Assembly: GCA_003956705.1 (NCBI GenBank)
Contig: QZCP01000668.1
Coordinates: forward strand, 149,141-213,140
Origin: Brevipalpus yothersi
Lineage: Eukaryota > Arthropoda > Arachnida > Trombidiformes > Tenuipalpidae
Reading direction: 5' to 3'
DNA length: 64,000 nucleotides
Position 1 is the stretch's first letter, and every line of letters starts with the position of its first letter. Positions 36,840-48,918 of the stretch are shown piece after piece. The translations under genes were made by a program, and so were the position numbers. The notes under the pieces were generated by a model. It saw nothing but the letters and a program-made list of their open reading frames with translations. It was not told the DNA's origin and made no database searches.

Positions 36840-39263
36840 TCAATTTTCTTCGGTGGCCAGAGACTCGATCAATGGAAGTACAGTTCGGAAAGGACGACCA
36901 GTCATTCCAGCTGCTAGATATCCTCTATCGCTTCCATGATTCATGACACCGGCAATATCGATATGCATCCAGTTCGGGCAGGTAATGAATTCTTTTAGAA
37001 ATGCTGCCGCTACTTGAGATCCAGCTTGTCTCTTTTTTGCAAGATTGTTAATATCAGCTAGATGACATTCTGTCATTTCCTTGGTGTAAGCCTTCAACAG
37101 AGGGAAACGCCAAACTCTGTCACCAGAAACGAGACTGGAGGATAATATTTTGTTCCACATATCATCAGAGGTAGACCAGATACCAGTCATTGCATCACCA
37201 AGAGCAATTCTCATTGCACCGGTAAGAGTTGCGATATCTATCACATGGGATGGCTCGAATGTGTCCGCGTATGTCAAAGCATCCGCTAACACTAGTCGGC
37301 CCTCAGCATCGGTGTTGTCGATCTGAATCGTCTTGCCATTCATGGCACGGACAACATCACCCGGTTTAGTTGCTTTTCCGTTGACCAAGTTTTCGGTCAA
37401 AGGAGTGAGACCAATAACGTTGACTTTTGCACCGAGTTTGGCTAGAGTTATCACAGTGGATGCAACGATTGCGGCTCCTGTCATATCAGCTCTCATCTAA
37501 AAGGAGGGAAAAAACCAATCATTAATAAGGCACCTCTAAAGGCATGCTCAACAACTTGAGCTCAAAAAAGTTAATCGAAGGAGTAGAGAGAAGAGAAGGA
37601 GAGAGAAAAGGGTTGCAAAGTGAGAGGTATGTGATAAAATACAAGGGATTCCCGAAAATGATTAGAATTCGAGGAATCGTTCGAAGAAATGGATAGATTA
37701 CCTCATCCATGTTAAGAGATGGTTTGAGCGAGATTCCACCAGAATCGAAGGTGATTCCTTTGCCAACAAATACAATTGGCTTGCTACCCGGCTTATTGTT
37801 GTAGTGCATCTCTAGGAACTTTGGTGGCTCATCTGATCCATGTGTTACACTCAAATATGAGCCCATTTTCATTTGCTCTGCCCACTCTTTATCATGAACG
37901 GTCACTTTGACACCGGTGTTGGTGGCAAACTTAGTTACCTCATCAGCGAAGATGGTCGGTGTCATAAGATTAGCCGGCATATCAGCGAAACGTCGAGCCA
38001 TATTCTGACCTTCAGCCAGTAAGCGACCACGTTCCCAAGCAGCTTGTGAAGCAGAATCGGCATTGAGAAGATTGAATTTGATAGGTTTTCGACGACTTTT
38101 CTCATTTTTCAGTTCATCAAAGCGAAAATCAGCCAAAAAGAGAGCCTCTGCAACCGATTGAGGGTCACCCATATCATCGACGTCAATCTCGGTGATCGAA
38201 TCAATATCGAGACCCCGAATAGACTTGAGTCCATCAGCCACAGCCAATCGAATATTTTCCTTCTTCTCATCAAGCTGTTCCACTAGATTGACCCCAGCTT
38301 CCAGAGGCCCGAGTCCAACCAATGAGATGACAGGATAATCATCTCGGGCACCAAGGTTAAGTCTTGATTTGCCCTTCTTGATTGGACCATACCTATTGAT
38401 GAATGTGTAAGAACAAAATGAACTCAGCTAAACCTACAGACACACTATGCAATCAATATGGGGATGAACTTGGTGATTACATAACAGAATTGTCACCGGG
38501 TCAGTAGCAATGGATGGAAACTTACATTCTGATGAATCTTGATATCAATGTTCCCCATTTGGTATCCAAATTGGACGCAGTGTCCGTCAAGGTGGCCAGC
38601 TTGTCACCATTGGCTGATTGGCCACTTTCATAGGCTCCCAAAATTATAGCCTTCATCTGGACAAAATAGTACAAAGAGGATTGTTCAAATCAAATCAAAT
38701 GATGATGATACAATTAAGAACAAAAAACACGTTCCAAACAATAGCTCAACCCTAATGACAACAGGTTTGAGTGGGAGGACAGTATAGAATGATTGCAGCG
38801 ATTTATGTTGGAAAAATCATGGGAATGGCATCATGATGATGGAGATTGCAGAAAGGAGAGAGAGAAAGATAGAAGAAAAGAGAGAAGCCGAGCAATGTGG
38901 CCATGATACCGGGTGAACAAACGAGCAACATTCTTTTCATGGGAAAAAATGAAAACGTTTTTATGAACACATTTTGAGAAAGAGAGGACAATCTTACCTC
39001 GTCGACACTTGATAGAGATCTTTTTGATGTTGAAACGGCTAGTGTTACAGAGGTGAAGGACAGTAATCTATTAAAATGAAAAAGTGGTGCAAAACGAGTG
39101 ATTACAGCCAGTTTTAAAGAGATCACAATCAACTCACACACACAAAAGAGAGAACACAGAGAGAAGTAGAGAGAGAGAAAGAGATTTCGGTGAGTCTCTC
39201 TCTCTCTGCCTCTCTCTGTTTGGCAAAGCATAGGGAAAGAGAGGGGCAAACTTACATCGTCAT
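36840..39263 (-). CDS. Leucyl aminopeptidase (M17 family), copy LAP-B
   Basis: Paralogue of LAP-A with the same reaction. Minus-strand exons are 39263-39256 (only 8 bases, ATG ACG AT), 39067-38998, 38656-38526, 38392-37702 and 37496-36840, joining to 518 residues. Metal and catalytic motifs are all present (GKGITFDSGG, MRADMTGAA, NTDAEGR). An additional intron (37701-37497) splits the codons between NMDE and MRAD, where LAP-A is continuous. The leader is hydrophobic with Ser/Lys/Arg (LAVSTSKRSLS), so organelle targeting is plausible but unproven. The N-domain and C-terminal parts diverge clearly from LAP-A, while two tracts are almost identical. The 8-base first exon is set by phase and by its parallel with LAP-A. 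A longer 5' exon is possible. Confidence 0.93.
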
Positions 39264-42143
39264 AGAATGGAAAAATGATAATATCAAGTTTGATGAAGGT
39301 TCGCCCAAGTGTAATCGGATAATCGAAATCATTATGAGGTGGTTATTGGTGTCAAAATCACTGAGAGGCAATCGGTGGTTACAATCGATGGGAGAGATGA
39401 TGAGAGTGATGATGATGGTGAGCTGACGAATAACTCCTCAATTCGACTTTGGATCAGTGTAACTAATCAAAATTGAGAGAAAGAGAGAAATACTGTAAGA
39501 GTACAGACAGAGTCCAAATGTACATTTGAGAAAATTTTTCGATCAATTAAAATCTCTACAATCTTTAGTACAACACATACACGTGGACCGACGTGGATAC
39601 GGTGATCATAATTAAAGAAATCGAGAATTTCACACAGGTAAATGCAATACAAGAGTACACTTCGTTCTCTATTTTGAGTTTTCAATCTGTCTGCTCTACT
39701 TTTTTTTGATTGAACACAAAAACAGATCAAAATAATCTTGGACCACTCTTTGGAGCAGACTGATAAACTTTCGATTGGTACTTACCTCTTTTATGCACTC
39801 GAAATTGATTTTGTTTGTCTGTTCGATAGCCTTTTTCCTTGACTTTTATTCCCGCTTCGAGTTGAAGGGTAAAGATAACAGTTTTTAGAAGCTGGTTTTG
39901 CAGTTGATTAAATTGGAGTTCTGTTTTGTCGTTTTTGTATGATGATGATTTTTGGTGATATTGGACGATCGATGAAAAAATTACTTGGCCATTTTTAATG
40001 GATTGTTGAAATATTTTTCTCTCAAATTGATGATCTAAAAAGAGAGGAGCAGATTCCATTATGAGATTTGATTGACAGGAAGAAAAGATGCTGACAAAGT
40101 TTTTTCTGGATTGATCATCTTGAAAATTATCAAAAATACATCATACAAGAATTTTTAAAATTCAGGCTCAATAATGATGACGATCGATTGTCAATCAAAA
40201 TGAATGTCGAAAATCTTCACTCACATGATAGCCCAATTCTTTGGTAGATCTTGAAGAATTGGGGAAAAATTGTAACGTTAAAAATAAAAAGTGCTGAGAT
40301 GTTGGCACGCAAACTTCCAGAAAATGGATTGAAAAATAGAGTTGATAGAAGGGAAAATACTTCGTAGTACTAATATGATGTCAGGTAAAGAAAGTTGATT
40401 GATAATTGTTTTTCTGTCTCTCTTCTTGATCTTTTTTTACATACCTCACACACATCTACCCCTACCATACTGGTGTGCAATTAGTTTTTAATGATTAAGG
40501 AACCAATTACGGTGAGTTCTCTGCTCATAGAAAAATTAGCTCAACATAATGACAAGTAAGTAGAGGTGATTAATGAGCTTTATCGTCTACATGCAATGTT
40601 TGTGAGATCATAAAAAAATTCGAATCAAAGGAAGCTCATTATTCTCTCTCTCTCTATTCAGTGTAACCTTTTACTGTGGTGAAATGGACATTTTTCGATC
40701 AAAATACATGTATAATAACAATTTGATTATACAACACAAACCTAATTTTTTTCTCTAAATCTAAGACCTGAAATAAATCGAATAAATCCAGAAATATCAA
40801 TCGAAAAAAATATACACCTGATCCGATGTATGTGTGTTTTCACATTCTTATTGATGGTTGATAAAATGAGGAGATATAATCTGGATGGGATATTCATCTT
40901 GTCATTTTGTGCAATGGCATTACAATGAGAAGGAACCTTGTCTCTCATCCTCCACCGATCACGATATGTTATCGCTTGTTGACTGTGAACTTCGTGCTTC
41001 GTTCTGATCATCACCATCATCTACATAATGTTAACATAAATAAGATTAGCTAAATTGCAGGTAAGTATTTTCTATAGTGAGAAAAACATTGGATATCATT
41101 TCTCAGACTTGATCGGAAATGATATGAGAACAGATGCTTATTTTTCACCATTCCATGAAATGTTTTTCCTCTTCTCTTCTTCTTCTTGTTATCCTTCGAA
41201 CATCTTTTTTTTCTTCCTTCAATGAACCTTTTATCCATGTCGTTGCCTTGTCTGACCCAGGAACGAAGGATGTTTGCAAGGGAGAGAGAGAAAGAGAGGA
41301 AGATAGATGAAGAGGGACCACCGAGTAACCTTCCATCAATTCGACCTGGAAGAGGATGATAGATGTTCGTTAACCGTACAAAATCCTTCAAAAGTGTCAT
41401 TTGATTAATGACTTATCGAACTCTCAATGGTTCACTATTCAAACGTTGGAACGCATATTGACCGAGAACTTTTAAACGAACATGAAGTGCGTCTTACTTC
41501 CTCCTGGACTTGCGAAACACTCCAGCATCTTCCTGCTACTTTAATGTCCTCATGGATCCACCAAATGTGATCACTAGGATGCCTCATGAAGCACACCATT
41601 CATTGTCATATTGCTCAGGGATATTTGCTATTAATCATTCTCTTTCGGAAAAGAAGAAGAAAAAACGATATTGCCACTTATCTCAAATGGCTACCGATAG
41701 GTACACCACTGTAGGCTGGAGCAATTCTCTGTATTCTGACAAATTATTCCTCATGGAAACCTCCAGATTGTAATGGTACTATTTTTTTCGAATACCCATC
41801 TATCTATGATGGACCATGGATTCTCCTCTTGAATCTTTCCGTTCTCTTGGCTCATACCTAGACATCAAGGAACACTGCGGGCTCACATGATACCTTGAAA
41901 ATTAAAGAAGATTTTAGCTACTGATAGCAGTAGAATCGATGGATCTCTCTTAAGGTTGGCCAGGTTGGTGAAGGTAATCTGGCTCATGAGAGAAGATTAT
42001 AAGTAGCCATGTAGGAAATGAAAAGTTTGCAGATGTAATAACATCACCCAGAGAGAACTTTCTTTCTGAAAATATTGTTTCTCAGTTCATCGGTGTGAGC
42101 TTTCGTAGTGACCACAATCGAAACAGCCACAACAATAGTGAAC
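39264..42143. other. stretch upstream of LAP-B without a recognised gene
   Basis: The open frames of 60-116 codons here have no family features and several are low-complexity. A conserved upstream block shared with LAP-A is at 40150-40260. The rest is plain AT-rich DNA with short GA/CT runs. Confidence 0.55.
40150..40260 (-). repeat. LAP upstream conserved block, copy B
   Basis: Counterpart of 33690-33770, with the CGATTGTCAATCAA core retained. It lies about 0.9 kb upstream of the LAP-B start. Confidence 0.6.
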
Positions 42144-43247
42144 ATGCGTCTCTTAATATTTTTTGTTCTAATCAATCATCTAGTCTCATCAAGTAAAGGT
42201 AAAAGATGATAAAATTTTTCATACACAGTAAAAAAATATGATTGGACCCTGAAATATTTCTCACTGCAGGTTTCGAATCGATCGACTCAATATCAAGCAC
42301 AGCCAATTCAGGAGTTCTGAGAGCTCTTCACAGACCCTCTCGAGCAACTACATCTACCAAAGATGACAGCTCGTGCCATGATCAGAGAGAAGCAATGAAA
42401 ATCAGTGTCAAACAAGTTCTATTATTGGATAACGAAAAATTTCCCGGAAACAGACAGGAAGTTGATCAACTTTGTGAGTACGTATCTTTTTTTCGATGCT
42501 CTAAAGATAGTTTCTTTTCAAAGAGAAAAGTTTACAATACCTACAATACTCGTAATCGTGCTACGGAATCATTTTGAATGGTATTGATTCTTCTTCTCTA
42601 TTCCAGAGCATTTATTCAATTCCACAAAGGACTCAAAAAATATCTCAAATGTTTGAGTACACTGGAGAGACAAGCTTTCGTTGTATTTGCCTCTGGTTTC
42701 AAGCGATTAATTCGAACTTACTGTTCGAATGATAAGAAGAGAAAAGGTGAGGCACATTTTGCTCTCAACTTAAACTCAGTATGATAAGAAAGAATATTTT
42801 TTTTCGCTCCTATTATCACCATTCATGATCACAGAGGCCCTCGAAACGCTCACTTGTGCCACACCAGAATCGATAGGAGGATATCATCTCTGTTTATCAA
42901 GAGCTAATCGTCAAGTTGATTTCGTTGGAGCCAACTCAACGAACGAACAAATGTTGGGAGATCTTTGCAGTGTTTTTCCACAGGTTGCTGTTTGCCTTGA
43001 GGAGAAAACATCGAAGAAAAAAGATTGTGCCTTCAAAAATGCTGACCCACCTCGCTTCCTCAAAAATATTGTGTCCACTGTGATGAAGGATAGCCTTGAC
43101 TTGGTATGTGGCTCATCGAGGAGTCAAGATGGTCTCTTAAGGACAAAGGCAATCGCAGACGTACCACGTGATGTTGAAGGAATCTTTTTACTATCACCAG
43201 TTGGACGAGTTCTAAGGAGAATAAGTGGTCATCAAACAGATCACTAG
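42144..43247 (+). CDS. secreted cysteine-rich protein, unknown function
   Basis: Exons are 42144-42198, 42270-42477, 42607-42746 and 42835-43247, joining in phase to 271 residues. The start gives a clear signal peptide (MRLLIFFVLINHLVSSSKG), so the product is probably exported. The mature part is helical in pattern with ten cysteines, roughly CHDQ, LCE, KCL, YCS, TCA, LCL, LCS, VCLEE, DCAF and VCGS. This spacing recalls arthropod extracellular proteins of the 27-kDa haemolymph glycoprotein (DUF1397) type. The similarity is one of pattern, not an established match. The C-terminal 50 residues are basic and disordered. Convergent with PIG-V, with only 133 bp between stop codons. Confidence 0.75.
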
Positions 43248-43380
43248 GGACTTTGACCATTTGATTAGAGTTTTTCTTATCACATCATTCAATGAATATT
43301 TCACAAACACTTTTTTGTGACCATGAAGATCTCGAGCTTAGAAATTTCAATTACTTATCAATAACTACCGTAATTAAAAA

Positions 43381-44712
43381 TCATGTCCATGGATAGAATC
43401 TTGAGAAGAGGCAAGTTCCAACAATCATATAAATTTGAGAATAAAGACGAAAGTACTTTTTCACTTTTGGCTCGGAAGAAGCAATTGCCCAATAAATCAC
43501 GGGTGTGGAACTGAATATGAGCCTAGTCGAAACTTGAACATGAACAAAAAGAAGCGAGATGGTGAGTAGGATCAACAAATGTAACAAATAAGGTAGACAG
43601 CGTTCATTTGTCCAAGATCCAGACACTCTTGGAGATCTTTTCATGAGGTCGAACCACTTGAGATGTATTAAATTTTTCTTGTAAGCTTTGAAAAAATTGG
43701 AAACTATCAAGATACTTATAGTCAGAACTGGCAGTGCAAGGGCAAAGTTTGGTAATTGTTTGAATTGGTAATAGCTGAGGAATCCAACATTCCAGTACTT
43801 TTTCTGAATGAGAACATAAGGAAGCGTCAATGTTGATGAACAGAGTTCAGCATTTTCGGAGCAAATGATTCGATGAGAGAATGTTTGATGGACAACAAAA
43901 GGAAAAAACATAATGAGCATTTGTAGGCTAAGTTTGAAGACTTGCATGTGTATCACTCTTGAGAATAGGATTGAGATCTGTTTTCGTAGGACCGTTGCTT
44001 GTTTTAAGAGAAATTCAAAATGGAAATAAACTAGAAAAATTACATTAAATAAGCCATTGGATCTGGTCAAGCAGCCAAGTCCAAAGAATATGGCTGAGTA
44101 GAATGGTCGTTCGACTTCTAGAGATAGTAGTGCAGCCAATGTTAAGGTCATAAATAATGATTCGGAATAGCAAGCAGAGAAGAAAATTGAAGCAGGATTG
44201 AAACAGAAATACTGTACTGCTTCAAGAGCCTTTTGAGTTCTGGAATGCAGTGAACCATTATGAAAAATTTTCATGCTCAATTTGAAGAGCAAGATTGATG
44301 AGATGAGAAACAAAGTGTGATTAAGAAGTATGGAAGTGATGACCAATGAAGCAAAGCCATCTTTTGCTCGATTGAATATAATTTTCTCAAGATACCTTGT
44401 GAGCAGTGGATAGAAAGGGAAGAACACAATCAATCTCTCCGAATTATAGCCATCCTTGGCAATAGACAGAAAATATTGCGAGTCCCATCTCGTATAGCCG
44501 AGAAGAATATTTCTCGCGAACCAATTTATTTGATCACCACTTCTTGTTTCCAAGAATTGAGAAATCTTGAATGCGTCTGCATTGTGTACCGGTATCAGAA
44601 AGGTAGAGACGAATTGGATGATAAAAACAATGAGTCTGGATAATAGAGCTTTCTTGATAACTTGATTGATATCACTCCAATCTTTGGGCTTGGTGTTCAA
44701 CAATTTAACCAT
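43381..44712 (-). CDS. PIGV: GPI mannosyltransferase 2 (PIG-V)
   Basis: ER membrane enzyme that adds the second mannose of the GPI-anchor core from dolichol-phosphate-mannose. A single exon of 443 residues, in the usual range for the family. It shows many hydrophobic segments and the family landmarks: a luminal RWDSQYFLSIAKDGY motif, FFPFYPLL, FNPASIFFSACYSESLF, a short LTRSNG motif, and the C-terminal FYPWT where family members end in a similar FLPWT. The start Met is followed by a basic stretch and the first membrane helix. The absence of introns is notable next to its split neighbours and may reflect lineage-wide intron loss or an old retrocopy. Head-to-head with MIER, 580 bp between start codons. 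Confidence 0.95.
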   Translation of the reverse strand: MVKLLNTKPKDWSDINQVIKKALLSRLIVFIIQFVSTFLIPVHNADAFKISQFLETRSGDQINWFARNILLGYTRWDSQYFLSIAKDGYNSERLIVFFPFYPLLTRYLEKIIFNRAKDGFASLVITSILLNHTLFLISSILLFKLSMKIFHNGSLHSRTQKALEAVQYFCFNPASIFFSACYSESLFMTLTLAALLSLEVERPFYSAIFFGLGCLTRSNGLFNVIFLVYFHFEFLLKQATVLRKQISILFSRVIHMQVFKLSLQMLIMFFPFVVHQTFSHRIICSENAELCSSTLTLPYVLIQKKYWNVGFLSYYQFKQLPNFALALPVLTISILIVSNFFKAYKKNLIHLKWFDLMKRSPRVSGSWTNERCLPYLLHLLILLTISLLFVHVQVSTRLIFSSTPVIYWAIASSEPKVKKYFRLYSQIYMIVGTCLFSRFYPWT

Positions 44713-45292
44713 CTTGAAATCTTGGTGGACTTGTAACCGATTCCACTAATCTTATTCCATATTCCAAAAAGCTGTCTTATCCTTCCTTTCAAAACAGAGA
44801 GAAAAAATGAATCACATTATTTCACATTGGCAGCATTCTCTTCGATTGGTTGTAATTGACAATATTAATGCTCTCTCTAATACTCTGACACCGAAATCGT
44901 TCTGTTCATCCCAATAATCAATATCAACGACTCGAATTTTCGAACCAAAACTTACCGATTATTGTACATCACAGCATGTTGACATATTCCATGACTGTAT
45001 CCACATCATCGCCACACACCGCTCAAACTTTTCAAACTCCCAACTAACCGATACATCACAATTTAGACCAATTCCACAGACACTATCCATACCATTCAAT
45101 GTATTCGTGCATGATGAAAAAGAGATATAATTCCAAAGTTCTTGTCAAGAACTTTTGATGGCAAAAGTTCTAAAAAAGCCGTTCATAAGTACACACCATG
45201 GTCACCAGAGGGCCAACAGTTTTTGATATGTTGTGACTGTGTTGAGCCTAAGAATTTGAGCCTGAATTACACAGTATTTACATGAAAGCAAA
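44713..45292. promoter_or_regulatory. divergent promoter region of PIG-V and MIER
   Basis: The 580 bp between opposed start codons probably serve both genes. The dyad AAAGTTCT-N5-AGAACTTT lies at 45135-45155. TCACCAGAGGGCC at 45202-45214 resembles the CTCF core motif. No TATA box is evident. Confidence 0.5.
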
Positions 45293-47366
45293 ATGGCGTC
45301 GGTAAGTTGATTTAAATTGTTTTGATTTTATTTAGTGATTAAATGGGTGTGATATGAAAATTTTAAATAATAATTGTGTTATTTTATACTTATTTAACAT
45401 TCCATGTACATTATGGTGTATATTGGATAAATATAGCCAAGCTCGATGAACGATAGTGATCAGGATTTCGATCCCACTCCCGAGATGCTGGTGAACGATT
45501 TCGATGAGGAGCGCACACTTGATGAAGAAGAGGCTAATGAGGATGAGACGAATATTAGTAATGAAATTTCTGACTTACAAAAGGTGGGAAAACGATTTTT
45601 GTGCGGTTAAAATTGATTTTTTTATCGTTTTTAGCATTTTTTGTAATGCTTTTGATGTGTTTTGCTTGGTTTTAGGAAGGCGAAATGCCGTTGGAACAAT
45701 TGCTCGCACTGTATGGCTACGAGCAAAGTTCGTGTACTACGGCCAGTATTAATACCGGGACTTCGACGGCTAACCAGCTGTCTAGCAACAATACCACTAG
45801 TGCAACATTAGCCAAAGTCATAAGTGATGAATCTTTCGATTCGAACTGTGAAAGTTTGGAAACTGATGCCGCCAATACTAGTCAAGAGAATCATTGTAAT
45901 CAATCGTCAAGTGGTAGTTACAGTACTAATACCAATCTGATGATATCGTTGGATCAAGGGTTCGAATTTGAGGATGACGATGATGATGATGATGGTTCGG
46001 AGAGCGATTGGCGGAGAACGATACAAGTTGGCTCCGATTATCAAGCGACTATTCCCAATGCGTTAAGTAAATACGGTGATCTACCTCCGTATGAAAATGA
46101 AGATAAAATATTATGGGAACCAAATATATTACCTGAAGATAAAGTAGTTGTGTTTTTGCGTGAATTTTCACAATTCGATACGAGTGAAGGAGAAACAAGT
46201 AGTCTCAAAAATGATATGGAAGTCGATCAAACGGGTGGAAAGATAGATGAGACATCAAAAGGATCGAAAAGTTCGATGCCGGCTGGTGGAAATGGTCCTA
46301 GAAGCGCAACTCATCCAAGTAATCCTAGATCATCAGTCTCCATGAATAATGATTCGATTCAAAGGGATGATGAAAATGCTCTCTACACTTTACATCATTG
46401 TGGATATAACATCGAGGAGGCCTTAAGAAGGAAGAAGATGCACCAATGTAGTACTCTTTACGAACCAATGACTCCATGGTCTAATGATGAGTGTACATGT
46501 TTTGAAGAGGGTTTGAGAGCGTTTGGAAAAGACTTCCATCAAATTCAAAAGAATAAGGTGAGATTGTACCTCGAACTTGAAGAATCATATCATACTCAAA
46601 AGTTGTGATGCTTTTACTTCAAGATTTCAACCAGATCAGTGGCTGAGCTGGTTCAATTTTACTATTTCTGGAAGAAAACGGAACGATATGATGCTTTTGC
46701 AAGCAAACAACGCATAGATAAGAAAAAGTATTCCCTACACCCAGGAGTAACGTGAGTCGAGATTTATTCTCTAGCCTTGAATGATCATTGATCTAATTCC
46801 TTTCTTCTTATAGTGATTACATGGACCGCTATCTTGATGAGCAAGAACTTTTTGCCCTCCAAACTTATTCGTCATCAACCAACAATAGCAATTCATCAGC
46901 TCATCCCCATAATCCTCATGATAATGATGAAGATGAGGATGCTATATCTGCTTATTTAAACTCTCCAAATTACCAGCAAAGCATGCATAACATGTGGAGA
47001 ACGTGGAAATTTTTAACCGATTCTCGCTGCCGAGTGGCAAATCCAAATACATCTCTGCCTAGAATACCTCTGCCTGTAATCAACAACTGTCGAGCCAGAA
47101 TGAACAGCGGAAAATTCGTTAACAATCTTACTGGAGGCGATGATCATGTCAACTCTCACATGTCCTCCGATCAAATAAATGCGAAAGATCTTGTTGATCA
47201 TAACTCCATACTCTCACATGGACTCCTCCAAACTGGCACAAGCAATACTGATCCCTCCGAGACCACCACTTCGTCCAATTATCATCTAACATCTAATTTA
47301 AATACAATTGGTACGTGTGATGGGAGATCTGTCTCATTTTCATCTGGTGATAATCCAAATCTTTGA
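45293..47366 (+). CDS. MIER1: MIER-family ELM2-SANT corepressor
   Basis: Nuclear scaffold that recruits HDAC1/2 through its ELM2-SANT unit. Exons are 45293-45301 (only 9 bases), 45437-45583, 45676-46557, 46624-46751 and 46814-47366, joining to 572 residues. It is colinear with vertebrate MIER1: an acidic N terminus (FDPTPEMLVNDFDEERTLDE), MPLEQLLALYGYE, an ELM2 region with LPPYENEDKILWEPNILPED at about residues 190-290, and a SANT domain with PWSNDECTCFEEGLRAFGKDFH then VAELVQFYYFWKKTERYDAF. HPGVTDYMDRYLDE follows, then a disordered Asn/Ser-rich tail. The intron inside SANT falls after QKNK, as expected from the family alignment. The orthologue could be called MIER1 or MIER3; one arthropod gene probably represents all. 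Confidence 0.93.
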
Positions 47367-47985
47367 AAATTTTCATCTCCAATGAAAAAGCTTTGATTTA
47401 GGTTTTTAAGTTTGAATCGTCTTTTTTGCCATTTCATCTCTTTTATCGATCTTTTCTTCTCATCAAATTCTTATATTGGGTGGTTCAATGCCACTATCTT
47501 CATTATCTGCTCCAGAGATGTTCCCAACAATGTTCAGAGAAATCTTTAAAAACCTCGAAGTTATGTTACATCAAACCCCTCTAAGTTGAGACTATTATGT
47601 AATTTTTCGTATCAAATCGCCACTCTATATCACACTCTCTTTCTTATAACTTCGATCGAGTCCCAAAAACAGACGAGGCTCAGCTCGTAATTTCACTTGT
47701 TGTTTGAAGTTTTTGTCGCATTAATGCGATATTTTATTATTCAAACATAAAACCTAGGTGTGGTGATCTGATATTGATTCAACAAAGCTTTGACGAGTAT
47801 TTCGTTCAACAAGCGTAAACATACCTGTAATTAAAAGTAGATTACAAGGTACCTCCTGACATATTAGCAAATCAGAGGTCTTCATTTAAGAGATCAACAG
47901 AGTTTTGTTCGTGATGCGAGAAAACTCTAGAAAAATTATTCTCAATCTTGCATTACATTCAAAGCCCAATAAGGATTTTCATCTT
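47367..47985. other. spacer between convergent MIER and RNF34
   Basis: The 620 bp between two stop codons presumably hold both 3' untranslated regions. No coding sequence or notable repeat was seen. Confidence 0.6.
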
Positions 47986-48780
47986 TCATGATTTGAAGAT
48001 TCGAAGAGCGCGAACCACGTACTGCCGGCAAACTGGACATTCGCTCATACGCTTTCCACAAGAGATACAGGTAACAACATGACCACACTCTAGCAGAACG
48101 CAGTCCAGCGGCCTTTCCATACAGATTTTACACAGATTACTTTCCTCCAGATCATCGCATTCTGAAAGAACATATTCCGATTAGTGGAATGGATATTGGT
48201 TAGACTTAGAACGAGAACTATCTCCAGTGTCTTACCTTTTTCAGCCTTTTTTACTTCTCGCCACAATCGGATTGCTTTTTTCAAGAGTTCCTCCTTCTCA
48301 CAGCAACCTTTGAAATCAACAAAATTTCTGGCAAGCAGTAGTTTGATCTGACGTACAGTGAGTTCTTGTATTTGCTCTTCACTCTCTAAATCTTCAATAT
48401 TGAAAAGCTTATAATCATTGGATGAGCTATCATCACTAATGTTGGATGATTTATTCTCATTTGGAATGTCAATACTTCCTTCGGTAACGTATGAATCTGA
48501 TGTCTGGATTGGTGATGATGAAGTGTGAGGATGAGAGCTTGATGGATTTGGATCAAAAACGGCTTGTGGAGATTGGGTACGACTCAAATCTTCATCGTCT
48601 ACCAGTACCCAGCTAGCAGCATCATCTTGATTAGAGAGCGATTCAGAGGAAGGAGTTTGATTCATATTGCCAACATTAGAGGAGCTTGAGTGATCTGACC
48701 GTTGACCCGATGCACCCAGTATCAATTCAACGAGATCTTGTTTCTCCTTCAAAATGAAAAGAAGAGTACAGGTTAGACAA

Positions 48781-48843
<63 letters not shown>

Positions 48844-48855
48844 NNNNNNNNNNNN

Positions 48856-48918
<63 letters not shown>

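Noticed and set aside
5351..39602. 15-base identity CGACGTGGATACGGT near 5358 and 39588
   Set aside because: A match of this length is expected about once by chance in 64 kb.
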